Numbered from the stretch's first letter, positions 37,624 to 50,040 are shown. The stretch: DNA of 64,000 nucleotides from Albimonas sp963816545 (GCA_963816545.1 CAWFLE010000001.1:434001-498000), one strand, 5' to 3'. Made by a program: numbers and translations. Notes: generated by a model from the sequence alone, not told the origin.

Positions 37624-38814
37624 TCACATGCCCAGCATGCGCTTGGCGATGATGTTGCGCTGGATCTCGTTGCTGCCGCCGTAGATCGACATGCAGCGGC
37701 GGAAGATGTAGTCGCCCGCCGCGTGGACCGCATGGTCCGGGCCCGCCGGCGGCTCGTTGCCCGCCGGCGCGCCGAACTGGTGGGGGAGGGCGTACCAGCC
37801 GGTCGCCTCCATCGCGAGCTCGCTGATCCGCTGGGCGATCTCGGTGCCCCGGATCTTCAGCAGCGACGACGCGGGCCCCGGAGAGCCGCCCGACGCCACC
37901 TCCGACAGGACCCGAAGCGCCGTCATCTCCAGCGACATCAGCTGCGCCTCCACCTGGGTGACCTTGGCGTGGAACAGCGGGTCCTCGATCAGGGGCGCAT
38001 CGCCCAGCCGCTCCTCGGCCGCGATGGCCTTGAGGCGGAGCAGCGCCTGCTTGGTCACGCCGATGCCGGCGTTGTCCACCCGCTCATGCTCCAGCAGGAA
38101 CTTGGCGACGGTCCAGCCCTGGCCCTCCTCGCCGACCCGGTTCTCCTTCGGGACCTTCACGTCGTCGAAGAACACGGTGTTGAAGTGGTGGGAGCCTTCC
38201 ATGGTGTGGATCGGCTGCACCGTGATGCCGGGCGTCTTCATGTCGATCAGCAGGAAGGTGATGCCCTTCTGCGGCCGGTCCTCCTTCGAGGTGCGCACCA
38301 GGCAGAACATCCAGTCCGCGAAATGGGCGTCGCCGGTCCAGATCTTCTGGCCGTTGACGCGGTAATGGTCGCCCCCGTCCTCCGCCCGCGTGGTCAGCGA
38401 GGCGAGGTCCGAGCCCGCCTGCGGCTCGGAGTAACCCTGGCACCAGTTGACGTCGGACGAGAGGATCGCCGGCAGGTGACGCTGCTTCTGAGCCTCGGTC
38501 CCGAAGGCGTAGATCACCGGGCCCGCCATCTTCGGCCCGAAGGGGCGGATCGGCGGGCAGTCCATCTCGGCGGTGGTGGTCTCGTAGAGGTACCGCTGCA
38601 CGATGGACCAGCCCGGCCCGCCATGCTCCTTCGGCCAGGTGTGGCACAGCCAGCCGCGGCGGCCGAGGGCCTGCTGCCAGGGCTGCCAGTCGCCCCGCCC
38701 GATCTTCTCGCCCCGCCGGACCTTCTCGGCCGTGGCGCGCGAGAGGTTGTCCTGCACGAAGGTGCGGACCTCCTCCTGGAAGGCGCGCTGGTCGGGGGAA
38801 AGTTCCAGCTGCAT
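37624..38814 (-). CDS. Acyl-CoA dehydrogenase, catalytic alpha-like subunit (pair 2)
   Basis: This 396-residue enzyme is homologous to the one at 36430 (WCQGYSEPQAGSDLASL, YRVNGQKIWTGDAHFADWMF, and an end in SIYGGSNEIQRNIIAKRMLGM). Glu244 in FLLEHERVDNAGIG is the probable catalytic base. Its partner, the gene at 38827, is directly upstream with a 12-bp gap. The alpha/beta order is the reverse of pair 1, so the two pairs are mirror-ordered (beta-alpha then alpha-beta along the map). Two different pairs suggest two successive rounds or two different acyl intermediates. Confidence 0.85.
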   Translation of the reverse strand: MQLELSPDQRAFQEEVRTFVQDNLSRATAEKVRRGEKIGRGDWQPWQQALGRRGWLCHTWPKEHGGPGWSIVQRYLYETTTAEMDCPPIRPFGPKMAGPVIYAFGTEAQKQRHLPAILSSDVNWCQGYSEPQAGSDLASLTTRAEDGGDHYRVNGQKIWTGDAHFADWMFCLVRTSKEDRPQKGITFLLIDMKTPGITVQPIHTMEGSHHFNTVFFDDVKVPKENRVGEEGQGWTVAKFLLEHERVDNAGIGVTKQALLRLKAIAAEERLGDAPLIEDPLFHAKVTQVEAQLMSLEMTALRVLSEVASGGSPGPASSLLKIRGTEIAQRISELAMEATGWYALPHQFGAPAGNEPPAGPDHAVHAAGDYIFRRCMSIYGGSNEIQRNIIAKRMLGM

Positions 38815-38826
38815 GGGCGTTCTCCC

Positions 38827-39978
38827 TCAGGCCATCTCCGGCGTGCGCCGGGCGTTGGCGTCCAGCCGGGCGATCCGGCGCAGGTGGTGATCGGCGTCGC
38901 CGAAGCTGAGCGCGATGGCGGTCAGCCGCTTGAAATGGTGCCCGACGGGCAGGTCCCAGGTCATGCCCATGGCGCCGTGGAGCTGCACCGCCTCCTGCCC
39001 CACCTTCGTCGCCGTCCGCGCGATCTCGATCTTCGCCAGCGAGATCTGCCGCGCGCGCGCCAAGGGGTCCGGCTCATCGACCGCGAGGCAGGCGGCCAGC
39101 GCCGCGGAGCGCGCCTCCTCCCGCGCCACGATCATGTCGGCCATGCGGTGCTGGAGCGCCTGGTTCTCGCTCAGCGGGCGGCCGAACTGCTTGCGGGTCT
39201 TGAGATGCTCCAGCGTATGGTCGCAAAGCGCGCGGATGCAGCCCACGGCCTCGCAGGCGGTGGCGGCGACGGCGCGGTCGAGCGCCCGCTCCAGCGGCGC
39301 GAGGCCGGCGCCGGGATCGCCCAGCAGCGCCTCGGGGCCCAGCTCCACGCCGTCGAGCGCCAGGTCCGCGGCGCCCTGGCCGTCATGGGTGGCGTACCGC
39401 CGGACCGCGAGGTTCCGCGTCTCCGCCGGCAGGACGAACAGGCTCAGCCCCTGCGCGTCCCGGTCTCCGGTGCGGGCCGTCACCACGAAGGCGTCCGCCG
39501 CCTGACCGCCGAGCGCCACCGCCTTGGCGCCCTGAAGCCGCCAGTCGTCTCCCGCCCGTTCGGCCCTCGTCGCGCACCAGGCGGGGTCGTAGCGCCCGCC
39601 CTGCTCGGCATAGGCGAGGGAGAGCTTCGCCTCCCCCGCGATGGCCGGCGTCAGCCAGGCCGCCTTCTGCGCGGGGGAACCGATCTCCGCAATCAGCCCG
39701 CCCGCGAGCCAGGTCGCCAGCACCGGATCAGGGGCCAGGCCGAGGCCGAGGCCCTCCATGACGATGCCCGCCTCGACCGCTCCGCCGCCCAGCCCGCCAT
39801 CCTCCTCCGCAAAGGGAATGGCGAGCCAGCCAAGCTCTGCGAAGCTGCGCCAGCGGCGGTCATCCAGAGGGGAGCCTTCAAGCGAAGTCCGGCGCGCCTC
39901 GAACGGGTCCGCATCGCGGATGAAGCGCTCCACCGCGTCGCGGAGCTGGACCTGCTCCTCGCTGGGCTGAAGATCCAT
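38827..39978 (-). CDS. Acyl-CoA dehydrogenase, beta-like partner subunit (pair 2)
   Basis: This 383-residue protein resembles the gene at 35286: KTRKQFGRPLSENQALQHRM and QLHGAMGMTWDLPVGHHFKR are present. The catalytic-glutamate position reads RALDRAVAAT, with Asp234. This supports a structural role beside the subunit at 37624, in an alpha2-beta2 enzyme. It follows the SDR gene by 9 bp in the operon. A homodimeric active enzyme using another base cannot be excluded from sequence alone. Confidence 0.82.
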   Translation of the reverse strand: MDLQPSEEQVQLRDAVERFIRDADPFEARRTSLEGSPLDDRRWRSFAELGWLAIPFAEEDGGLGGGAVEAGIVMEGLGLGLAPDPVLATWLAGGLIAEIGSPAQKAAWLTPAIAGEAKLSLAYAEQGGRYDPAWCATRAERAGDDWRLQGAKAVALGGQAADAFVVTARTGDRDAQGLSLFVLPAETRNLAVRRYATHDGQGAADLALDGVELGPEALLGDPGAGLAPLERALDRAVAATACEAVGCIRALCDHTLEHLKTRKQFGRPLSENQALQHRMADMIVAREEARSAALAACLAVDEPDPLARARQISLAKIEIARTATKVGQEAVQLHGAMGMTWDLPVGHHFKRLTAIALSFGDADHHLRRIARLDANARRTPEMA

Positions 39979-39987
39979 GGCCTGCCC

Positions 39988-40770
39988 TCACTCCGCCGCC
40001 GACGTCAGCTTCCCGAACTTGCGGTTCAGCTTGCGCATTCCGCCGATCCAGCGGTCGTAGTTCTCGGTCTTGTTGCGCATGTACTGGAGGACGTCCTTGT
40101 GCGGCAGCACCAGGAACGTCTCCGCCTCGATGCACTTGAGGCACTCCTCGGCGGCCTCCTCCGGCCCGATCACGCCGTTGACCGAGGCGACGCCGTCCTC
40201 GTTGCCCTTGATCATGTTGGTCCTGACCGCCTGCGGGCAGAGCACCGAGACCTTGATCCCGTCGTCCCCGTAGGTCAGCGCCAGCCATTCCGCGAAGCCG
40301 ACCGCGGCGTGCTTGGTGACGGCATAGGGCGCCGAGCCGACCTGGCTCAGCAGCCCCGCCGCCGAGGCGGTATTGAGAAAGTAGCCGCCGCCCCGGGCCT
40401 TCATCCGGGGGACCATGTGGCGCGCGGCCCAGACATGGGCCATCACGTTGATGTCCCAGATGTTCTGCCACTCGTCGTTCGGAACCTCCGGCCCGCCGCG
40501 GGCGAGGATACCTGCGTTGGAGCAGAAGAGGTCGATGGGGCCGACCTGGTCCTCAACCTCCTCGATCAGCGCCTTGATGTCCTCCTCGCGCGACACGTCC
40601 ACCCGGCGCGCGATGCCGTCGATCATGCCGGCGGTCTCCTGCGCGCCGGCCTCGTCGCGGTCGGCGCACACCACCTTCTTCGCGCCGGCCTCGGCGAAGC
40701 GGAGGGCGAGCGCGCGCCCGATCCCCCCCGCAGCCCCGGTGACGACGACGATGCGGTCCTTCACATCCAC
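39988..40770 (-). CDS. Short-chain dehydrogenase/reductase
   Basis: This 260-residue classical SDR has the cofactor-binding motif TGAAGGIG (11-18), NAG (85-87), catalytic Ser near 136 (NTASAAG) and Tyr149/Lys153 (YAVTK). An acidic residue after strand 2 (CADRD) favours NAD+ over NADP+. In this operon it could oxidise a 3-hydroxyacyl-CoA or a side-chain alcohol. An SDR next to an ACAD10/11-like dehydrogenase also appears in the levulinate (lva) operon of Pseudomonas putida, which is a useful parallel. It sits 3 bp from the upstream gene. Confidence 0.85.
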   Translation of the reverse strand: MDVKDRIVVVTGAAGGIGRALALRFAEAGAKKVVCADRDEAGAQETAGMIDGIARRVDVSREEDIKALIEEVEDQVGPIDLFCSNAGILARGGPEVPNDEWQNIWDINVMAHVWAARHMVPRMKARGGGYFLNTASAAGLLSQVGSAPYAVTKHAAVGFAEWLALTYGDDGIKVSVLCPQAVRTNMIKGNEDGVASVNGVIGPEEAAEECLKCIEAETFLVLPHKDVLQYMRNKTENYDRWIGGMRKLNRKFGKLTSAAE

Positions 40771-40773
40771 GGC

Positions 40774-42045
<1,272 letters not shown>

Positions 42046-42102
42046 CTCGGGTCTCCTCCCAGCATTTCGTTCAGGCGCCGTCCATTCAGGCCGGGGCGCC
42101 GG

Positions 42103-42877
42103 TCATTCGATCAGATTGAAGCGCGTGCCGCAGACGATCACCTGACCGTCCGAGACCCGGGCGCCCCGCGCCTCCGCCTCCCGCAGCAGCCGCGCACGGT
42201 CCTCCACCTTGAGGTCGAGCGCGCCGAGCCCCGGACCCCGCCCATCCTCCGCCTTGACGAAGCGCAGCACGGCGTTGGTCAGCACCACCGTGGGCGCGCC
42301 GTCCCGACGCTCCACCGGAAGGCCCGCCACGGCGCCCCAGTGGGCGGCCAGCGCCTCCGGGTCATCGGACTGGACCTCGGCGCCCACGATGTCCGAGACC
42401 ATGTCGCGACAGATGTCGCGCTCCCAGCCGGTTCCGCCGGCGGGCTCCCAGTTGCCCTCCATCTCGGCCTTCTCGTCCCAGTCGACCTCGAAGAAGGTCG
42501 CGCGCATGTCGCCGGGGTGGAGCTGCATCAGCCGCCACTTGCCGTAGTCGTTCTCATGCGCCACCCGCACGCCCTGTTCTGCGGCGCGGGCGCGAACCTC
42601 GTCCTGCTCCGCCTTCGTGGGGACCTGGCAGATCACCATGTAGCCGCCATCCCCGCCCCGCCGGTCGAGATACCGGCCGGCGGCGGTCCCCGCCTCGATC
42701 GGCGCGACCACCTCCAGGAACTTGGTCCCCACCGGCCAGCAGCGTGTTCTCCAGCCCGTACTTCCCCACGGCCGGATCCACATGGCAGGGCTTCAGCCCG
42801 AACACCCCCTCCAGCGCCTCCGCGGCAGGCGCCAGCTCCCGGGCGACGAGGCAGATCTGCCTGAGATGAATGGCCAT
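42103..42877 (-). CDS. VOC/glyoxalase-fold protein, one frameshift
   Basis: This protein of ~257 residues has two VOC-type halves: LRQICLVARELAPAAEALEG at the start, then 'GGYMVICQVPTKAEQDEVRA' and MQLHPGDMRATFFEVDWDEK, and a second short half ending GTRFNLIE. The frame shifts near 42733 just after ENTLLA. The fold binds metal and acts in lyases, epimerases and dioxygenases. In acyl-CoA operons a methylmalonyl-CoA-epimerase-like role is conceivable, but no specific motif proves it. The ATG overlaps the upstream hydratase stop by one base (TGATG). A 57-bp spacer separates it from the dehydrogenase at 42045. Confidence 0.68.
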
Positions 42878-43647
42878 CAGCGGTTCTTCCACTCGGGCTT
42901 GCGCTTGGCCACGAAGGCGTCGACCCCTTCCTTGAAGTCCTCGGTCACCCGCAGGTCCTCCATCACCTCGCGGCTGTAGGCGAGGCCGTCGGCCAGCCGC
43001 TCCATCTCGTCCATCTTGTTGAGCACCCGCTTGGTGGCCTTGACCGAGGACGGCGAGACCGACGCGATCTCCCGCGCCTTCGCCATCGCGGCCCCCATCA
43101 GTTCCGCCTTCGGATGCACCGAGTTCACGAACCCCAAGCGCAGCCCCTCCTCGGCGCTCACATGCCGGCCCGTGAGCATCATCTCCACCGCCGCCTTGCG
43201 CCCGATCTGGCGGCTCAGGCGCTGCACGCCGCCCGCGCCGGCGAACAGCCCCACCTTCACCTCCGGCAGCGCAAAGACCGCGCTGTCGGCCGCAAGGATC
43301 ACGTCGCACGCGAGCGCCGTCTCGAACCCGCCGCCCATGGCGAAGCCGTTGACCGCCGCCACGATGGGCTTCTGCAGATCGTACCGCATGGCCAATCCCG
43401 CGAACCCGGTCGCGGGCGGCTTGCCCATCCCGCCCTTGGCGGTCGCCTTCAGGTCGTTGCCGGCCGAGAACGCCTTCTCCCCCGCCCCCGTCAGCACCGC
43501 CACCCACAGCTCCGGGTCGGCGGCGAAGTCGTCCCACACGCCCGACAGCTCGTTATGCATGTCGGCATGCATGGCGTTGTAGACATCGGGCCGGTTCAGC
43601 GTGACGACGAGGATGTTCCCCTCGCGCTCGGTCTTGCAGAATTCCAT
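42877..43647 (-). CDS. Enoyl-CoA hydratase
   Basis: This 256-residue crotonase is intact. It has ILVVTLNRPDVYNAMHADMH, the oxyanion-hole strings KAFSAGNDLKAT and VNGFAMGGGFETALACDVIL, and the region ALPEVKVGLFAGAGGVQRLS. The first catalytic Glu is in the 'ALPEVKVG' block. The second usual Glu position is occupied by 'FAGAGG', as in carnitinyl-CoA dehydratase-like members. It hydrates a 2-enoyl-CoA or dehydrates the reverse. It is the second gene of the leftward operon, 3 bp from the 3-hydroxyacyl-CoA dehydrogenase. Confidence 0.87.
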   Translation of the reverse strand: MEFCKTEREGNILVVTLNRPDVYNAMHADMHNELSGVWDDFAADPELWVAVLTGAGEKAFSAGNDLKATAKGGMGKPPATGFAGLAMRYDLQKPIVAAVNGFAMGGGFETALACDVILAADSAVFALPEVKVGLFAGAGGVQRLSRQIGRKAAVEMMLTGRHVSAEEGLRLGFVNSVHPKAELMGAAMAKAREIASVSPSSVKATKRVLNKMDEMERLADGLAYSREVMEDLRVTEDFKEGVDAFVAKRKPEWKNR

Positions 43648-43650
43648 GGC

Positions 43651-44961
<1,311 letters not shown>

Positions 44962-45182
44962 CTTGACGTCCTTCTACGGGGGAACCGGGCGATGCGCCTC
45001 CTGCTCCGGGTCGGGGTCGCCGCACGGCTGCGCACGCCGTCCGCACCCGGGACGGGACGCGGGCGCAGAGCCGCAAGCGGCGGCTCCTGGCGGCTGCGCG
45101 TGCGGAAGCGCACCTCGGATGCCGGGGAGACGGGCATTCTCCTCCTTCTTCGCCGCGATCTTTAGCTGCCGCGGTCGGAGGC

Positions 45183-45233
45183 CTGACACATGTCAGACCG
45201 CTTCTGGGTAAGCTCCGCGCTCAACACCGTCAA
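45183..45233. promoter_or_regulatory. TetR-type operator and leftward promoter in the 44962-45394 gap
   Basis: The 433-bp divergent gap holds the palindrome CTGACACATGTCAG (45183-45196), whose half-sites CTGACA/TGTCAG are perfect. On the minus strand TTGACG (45233-45228), a 17-bp spacer and TACCCA (45210-45205) form a weaker promoter whose start would fall just before or in the palindrome. The site could also control the ligase gene to the right. Nothing else was recognised in the gap. Confidence 0.65.
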
Positions 45234-45394
45234 GGCTTCACGAGCCGCGTCGAGCGCGATGCGGAGCGGCGTCTCCATCGCCGGAAGCCTCCGCCGCCGG
45301 GGTGCGGTCACGCGTTCCGAAGTCTGGCGTCGGGCCCTGAAGCATGACTTCATCCTGCAAAGAGCCGCAGAGCCGGATCCAGGGGAGGACCGAC

Positions 45395-46981
45395 GTGCAA
45401 GACCGCCTCGAGCAAGACCTTCGCATCGCCCGCCAGCATTCCATCGGCGACCTTCTCCGTCGGTCCGCGAGGCGGTCGCCCGACAAGACCGCCATCGTCT
45501 GCGGCGAGGTGCGCTGGACCTTCGACGAGTTCGACCGGCTGGTCTCCCGCCTCGCGCGGGGGCTGCGCGCCCGCGGGATCGAGACCGGCGACCGCGTGGC
45601 GGTGGTGGCGCGCAACTCCCACGCCTTCGCGGCGCTGCGCTACGCGACGGCGCGCGCAGGCGCGGTGCTGGTGCCGATCAACTTCATGCTCAACGCGGAC
45701 GAGATCGCGTTCATCCTGCGAGGCTCCGGCGCCCGGGCGCTGGCCTTCGGGCCGGAATTCGAGACGGTGACGCGGGAGGCCGCGGCCGGCGCGCAGGTGG
45801 AATGGCGGCTTTCCCTTCCCGCGGAGGCGGCGCCCGCGGCGGCCCATGACGGCCCGGCCTTCGAGGATCTGCTGGATTCGGACAACTCGCCGCTGCTGCT
45901 GGGGATCGACCCGTCGATGCTGGCGCAGATCGTCTACACCTCGGGCACCGAGTCCGCGCCCAAGGGCGCCATGCTCACCCATGGCGCGGTGATGTGGGAA
46001 TACGTGACCTGCATCGCCGACGGGGGCATGTCGGCCGAGGACTCGATGCTCCACGCCCTGCCGCTTTACCACTGCGCGCAGCTCGACGTGTTCCTCGGGC
46101 CGGCGGTCTACATGGGCATGACCTCGGTGATCCTGTCCCAGCCTTCGCCGGAGACGATCCTGCCCGCGCTGGAGGCGCACGGCATCACCTCCTTCTTCGC
46201 GCCGCCGTCGGTGTGGATCTCGCTCCTGCGCTCGCCGCTCTTCGACCGCACGGACCTGTCGGCGCTGCGCAAGGGCTACTACGGCGCCTCGATCATGCCG
46301 GTGGAGGTGATGCGGGAGCTGGCGCGCCGGCTGCCGGACGTGCGGCTGTGGAACTTCTACGGCCAGACGGAGATCGCGCCGCTCGCCACCGCGCTGCAGC
46401 CCGAGGACCAGCTCCGCAAGCCCGGCTCCGCCGGCCGCGCCGCGCTCAACGTCGAGACGCGGGTGGTGAACGAGGCGATGGAGGACGTGGCGGTGGGCGA
46501 GGTCGGCGAGATCGTGCATCGCTCCCCCCAGCTTCTCAGCGGCTACTGGAACGACCCCGAGCGGACGGCCGCGGCCTTCGAGGGGGGCTGGTTCCACTCC
46601 GGCGATCTCGGGGTGCTGGACGAGGAGGGGTATCTCTTCGTGGTGGACCGCAAGAAGGACATGATCAACACCGGCGGCGAGAATGTGGCGAGCCGCGAGG
46701 TGGAGGAGTGCATCTACCTCCTGGAGGGCGTCTCGGAGGTCGCGGTCGTCGGCCTCCCCCATCCCCGCTGGATCGAGGCGGTGGCGGCGGTGGTGGTGAC
46801 CAAACCGGGCCACGAGCTGGACGAGGCGTCGGTGATCGCCCACTGCCGCGCGAAGCTCGCCGGCTACAAGACGCCGAAGCGGGTGATCTTCGAGGATGCG
46901 CTGCCGAAGAACCCTTCGGGGAAGATCCTCAAGCGCGACCTGCGCGTCCGGCACGAGGCGGCGGCGAAGGAGGCCGGCTGA
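45395..46981 (+). CDS. Acyl-CoA ligase (AMP-forming)
   Basis: This ~528-residue ANL-superfamily enzyme activates a carboxylic acid to its CoA thioester through an acyl-adenylate. The P-loop is YTSGTESAPKGAMLTH; A5 is NFYGQTEIAPLATAL; the A7-A8 region has GWFHSGDLGVLDEEGYLFVV and DRKKDMINTGGENVASREVE; the A10 lysine is in LPKNPSGKILKRDL. GTG 45395 is taken as start because GGGGAGG lies 6-7 bp upstream; ATG 45344 lacks a ribosome site. Divergent from the beta-oxidation operon and next to the shared operator, it is the probable entry enzyme. Confidence 0.9.
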   Translation: MQDRLEQDLRIARQHSIGDLLRRSARRSPDKTAIVCGEVRWTFDEFDRLVSRLARGLRARGIETGDRVAVVARNSHAFAALRYATARAGAVLVPINFMLNADEIAFILRGSGARALAFGPEFETVTREAAAGAQVEWRLSLPAEAAPAAAHDGPAFEDLLDSDNSPLLLGIDPSMLAQIVYTSGTESAPKGAMLTHGAVMWEYVTCIADGGMSAEDSMLHALPLYHCAQLDVFLGPAVYMGMTSVILSQPSPETILPALEAHGITSFFAPPSVWISLLRSPLFDRTDLSALRKGYYGASIMPVEVMRELARRLPDVRLWNFYGQTEIAPLATALQPEDQLRKPGSAGRAALNVETRVVNEAMEDVAVGEVGEIVHRSPQLLSGYWNDPERTAAAFEGGWFHSGDLGVLDEEGYLFVVDRKKDMINTGGENVASREVEECIYLLEGVSEVAVVGLPHPRWIEAVAAVVVTKPGHELDEASVIAHCRAKLAGYKTPKRVIFEDALPKNPSGKILKRDLRVRHEAAAKEAG

Positions 46982-47026
46982 GCGCGGCGGAAGGGGGGGC
47001 GCGGCCTCCCCCTTCCGCCGCCGGCC

Positions 47027-47518
47027 TCAGCGCGCGAAGACCGCCCGCGCGTCCCGCAGCACGAGGCGGACGACCTCGATCAGCATGAGCGAGAACGCGA
47101 TCGGCGCCATCATGGCGATGGGCCAGGCCGGCCAGGTGCCGGTGCCGATCTGGAGCGCGCGGCCCGCCTCGTAGGCGGTCCAGGCGTAGCGGCCGCAATA
47201 CCAGGCGATCACGGCGTAGATCACCACCTCGACCGCCAGGGCGAGGACCGAAACCGCCTTCGCGGCCGGCCCGGGCAGCGCGTCCATGACCTCCAGCCGC
47301 GGGAAGGCGCCCTCCCGGTGGGCCAGCGGCAGGCCCCAGAACACCATCAGCGGGAAGAACACCGACTCGATCATGTTGTAGCCGCCGGGGATCACGTCCG
47401 TGTGCAGGACGTAGCGGCCGAAGACCGTGGCGACGGTCAGCAGCAGGATCGCCAGCAGGCAGAGCCCGCCCCCGACGGCGGCGAGACCCCATTCGAAACG
47501 GCCGAGAGCGCGGAACAT
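47027..47518 (-). CDS. dctQ: TRAP transporter small permease (DctQ family)
   Basis: This 163-residue inner-membrane protein has four hydrophobic segments and the DctQ-like features 'FGRYVLHTDVIPGGYNMIES' and FFPLMVFWGLPLAHREGAF. It forms the small subunit of a TRAP importer with the genes at 47529 and 48887. The start is ATG 47518, with AGGAGG 8 bp upstream. It is the last gene of the leftward operon and is placed after DctM, giving gene order P-M-Q rather than the common P-Q-M. Confidence 0.88.
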   Translation of the reverse strand: MFRALGRFEWGLAAVGGGLCLLAILLLTVATVFGRYVLHTDVIPGGYNMIESVFFPLMVFWGLPLAHREGAFPRLEVMDALPGPAAKAVSVLALAVEVVIYAVIAWYCGRYAWTAYEAGRALQIGTGTWPAWPIAMMAPIAFSLMLIEVVRLVLRDARAVFAR

Positions 47519-47528
47519 GGGCGGCCTC

Positions 47529-48828
47529 CTACTGGATCTGGGCCGGGAGCCAGGTGACGATCGCCCGGCAGCTCGACCATCACGAAGGAGACGATGATCG
47601 CGGCCGCGAGCGCGAAGAGCCCGGTGCGGTTGAAGATCGGCGCCACCGGGTGCCGGACGGCCGCGCAGGCGGCGTAGGTGGCGAGGCCCACCGGCGGGGT
47701 CAGCAGCCCGAGCGAGATCATGAAGCAGGCCATCACCCCGAACCACAGCAGGTCCACCTGCGCGGCCTGGAGGACCGGCATGATGATGGGGATCAGCAGC
47801 ACCATCACGGCCGCGGATTCGAGGATCAGCCCGCCGAGGAAGAAGGCGAGCAGCATCAGCGCCACGAGCACCGTCGGCTGGGCCAGAAGCGGCTCCACCG
47901 CCGCCAGCAGCTCCCTCGGGGCGCGGGACAGCGACAGGAACCGCCCGAAGGCCTGCGCCCCCAGCACGATGAACATCAGCATGGACGTGACCTTCACCGA
48001 GTCGGTCAGCGCCTGGAAGATGTCCCCCATCCCGATCCGGCGCATCGCCAGCATCCCCACCAGCGCGGTGAAGGCCCCCAGCGCCCCCGCCTCGGCCGCG
48101 GTGAACACGCCCCCGTAGATGCCGCCGAAGATCACGAACATCAGGGCGAGGACGAAGAGGAAGGCGGCGACGGCGCTGCGGGGAAGCTCCTCCTCGGCGG
48201 CCTCGTCCTCGGCGGTGGGGGGTCGGGTCTCGCCCAGGAAGTGCAGGCAGCCGATGTAGACCGCAATGCACAGGAGCCCGGGGAGGAGGGACCCGATGAA
48301 GAGGTGGCCCACGGGGACCAGGGTGAGGGAGCCGTAGATGATCATGATGATCGACGGCGGGATGATCGCGGCGAGCGACCCGGAGACGGCGGCGAGCGCG
48401 ATGGAGAAGCGCCGCGTGTAGCCCACCTTCTCGAGCTGCGGCCCGGCCATGACCGCGAGCGCGGCGGCGGTGGCGGCGCCCGAGCCGGAGACCGCGCCCA
48501 GCAGCCCGCCCGAGACGATGGTGGCCGCCCCCAGCGGAAACCGCCTGCGCCCCGCCAGCCGGTAGCCCACGAGGAACAGGTCCTCCACCACCCGCCCGCG
48601 CAGCAGGAACTGCGCCATCACCAGGTAGAGGGGAATGATCGACAGCGAGTAGGAGGACGCGGCCCCGAGGATGTCGGGGGCCAGCAGCCCGTCGAACAGG
48701 CGCGCGCCCATCATCGCGTACATCCCGGCGATGCCGGCGCCCATGAGCACGATGGCCACGCTCTGCCCCAGCACGAGGAACAGGCTGAACCAGATGGAGA
48801 CGAAGATCAGGGCCTCGTGAGAGGTCAT
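47529..48828 (-). CDS. dctM: TRAP transporter large permease (DctM family), frameshift near 3' end
   Basis: This protein of about 430 residues has 12 or more hydrophobic segments. Hallmarks are VSGGLLGAVSGSGAATAAAL, IIPPSIIMIIYGSLTLVPVG and GLLTPPVGLATYAACAA. The frame is open beyond the expected end only because of one extra G near 47563. Removing it gives the short end AIVTWLPAQIQ and TAG at 47529, 10 bp before the DctQ start. It transports the ligand bound by the protein at 48887, probably driven by sodium. Confidence 0.88.
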
Positions 48829-48855
48829 GGCGGAACCGCGCGGCCGGAGGGAGGG

Positions 48856-48878
48856 GCGGGAGGCGTGACGCCTCCCGC
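48856..48878 (-). other. Intercistronic hairpin after the DctP gene
   Basis: GCGGGAGGCG and CGCCTCCCGC form a perfect 10-bp stem with a 3-nt loop, between the dctP stop (48887) and dctM start (48828). Its position matches the hairpin at 27074 after the other binding-protein gene and suggests differential mRNA stability. Confidence 0.62.
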
Positions 48879-48886
48879 TTGCGGGC

Positions 48887-49973
48887 TCAGAGCTCGAGAT
48901 ACTCGGCGACGCCGTCGGGCAGCTCGCCGCCCTCCTCCTGCACCAGCCGGGCCCAGATCTTCGCGGCGGCGCGGGCGGGATGGCCCTCGGCCTCCATGGT
49001 CTCGATCCACTGGGTCCAGGTGTCGGCGGCCGCCTTGGCGATGTGGGCCTGCATCTCGGGCGACAGGTCCTCGACCTGCACGAACTCGGTGCCGGCGGCC
49101 GTGGCGGTCTCGCGCACCTCGTCGGTCTGACGCTCGATGAAGTCGGCGCAGTCGAGCGCGACCTGGCGGATGATCGCGGTCGAAGGCCTCCTGCTGCTCG
49201 GGGCTCAGGCGGTCCCAGGCGTCCTTGGAGATGGCGTGGTAGGATTCCCAGTGGCCCAGCGCCACGCCCTCGATGGCGTACTTGAGCAGCTCGGTGAAAG
49301 AGTAGGACTTCCAGTCGGCGACCGAGAAAAGGATGCCCTCGATGGTGCGGCGGGACAGCGCCTCGTAGGCCTGCGAGGCGGGCATGGTGACCGGGTTCAC
49401 GCCCAGCCGCTCCAGCGTCATGGTCTGGAGGGCGGCTCCGGCGCGCATCGGCAGGCCCTGGAAGTCCGCCGGAGAGGTGATGCGCTTCTCCACCGTGTTG
49501 ATGCCGTAGGCGCCCGTGGCGGCGAGGCCCCAGGCCACGATGCCTTTGTCCTCGACCTCGTATTCGTAGAAGGTCTTGCCGTCGGCCAGCTCATCCTCGC
49601 TGTCCAGCAGCTTCTGGAAGGCGCGGGTGATGGCGGGGCTGTCGGTGCCGTAGACCGGAAGCTGGGAGATGTCGGTCAGCGGGAATGCGCCGGGGTGATA
49701 GGGCGCGAGCAGCGGCGACACCACGTCCACCGTGCCGCCCTGGAGGGCGTCGAGGCCGCGGCCCACGCCCGTCAGCTCTCCGGCGTAGAAGCGGGTGAAG
49801 GTGATGTCGGTCTCCGCCTCCATCTTGTCCGCGAACGGGTCGAGGATCTGGCCCGTCCAGAAATGCACCTGCGGCAGGGCCGAGGAGATCATCAGGTTCT
49901 GGGCGGCGGCGGGGGCGGCGACGGCGGCCGCGAGCGCTGCGGCGGCGAGGCCGCGGGTCATGGTTCCGAGCAT
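48887..49973 (-). CDS. dctP: TRAP transporter solute-binding protein (DctP family), one frameshift
   Basis: This periplasmic receptor of ~361 residues has signal peptide MTRGLAAAALAAAVAAPAAA. Mature features include YAGELTGVGRGLDALQGGTV and LGLAATGAYGINTVEKRITS, then the DctP-type ligand-binding string LPMRAGAALQTMTLERLGVN. An extra base near 49180 shifts the frame after SPEQQEAFD; homology resumes with AIIRQVALDCADFIERQTDE and ends at 48887. TRAP receptors of this group bind carboxylates. It lies 67 bp downstream of the ligase gene at 50041 in the same direction, so transport and activation of one acid are probably co-regulated. Confidence 0.85.
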
Positions 49974-50040
49974 CTGGCGTTCTCTCCCTTGGCGCCTTTA
50001 CGGCGGTGGCAGCCCGCGTTGGCGCGGGTCCGGTTGATTG

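Noticed and set aside
44962..45394. A small gene in the divergent gap
   Set aside because: Frames of 60-90 codons exist but are Arg/Ala-rich with no ribosome site. The gap is better explained as a promoter region with the operator at 45183.
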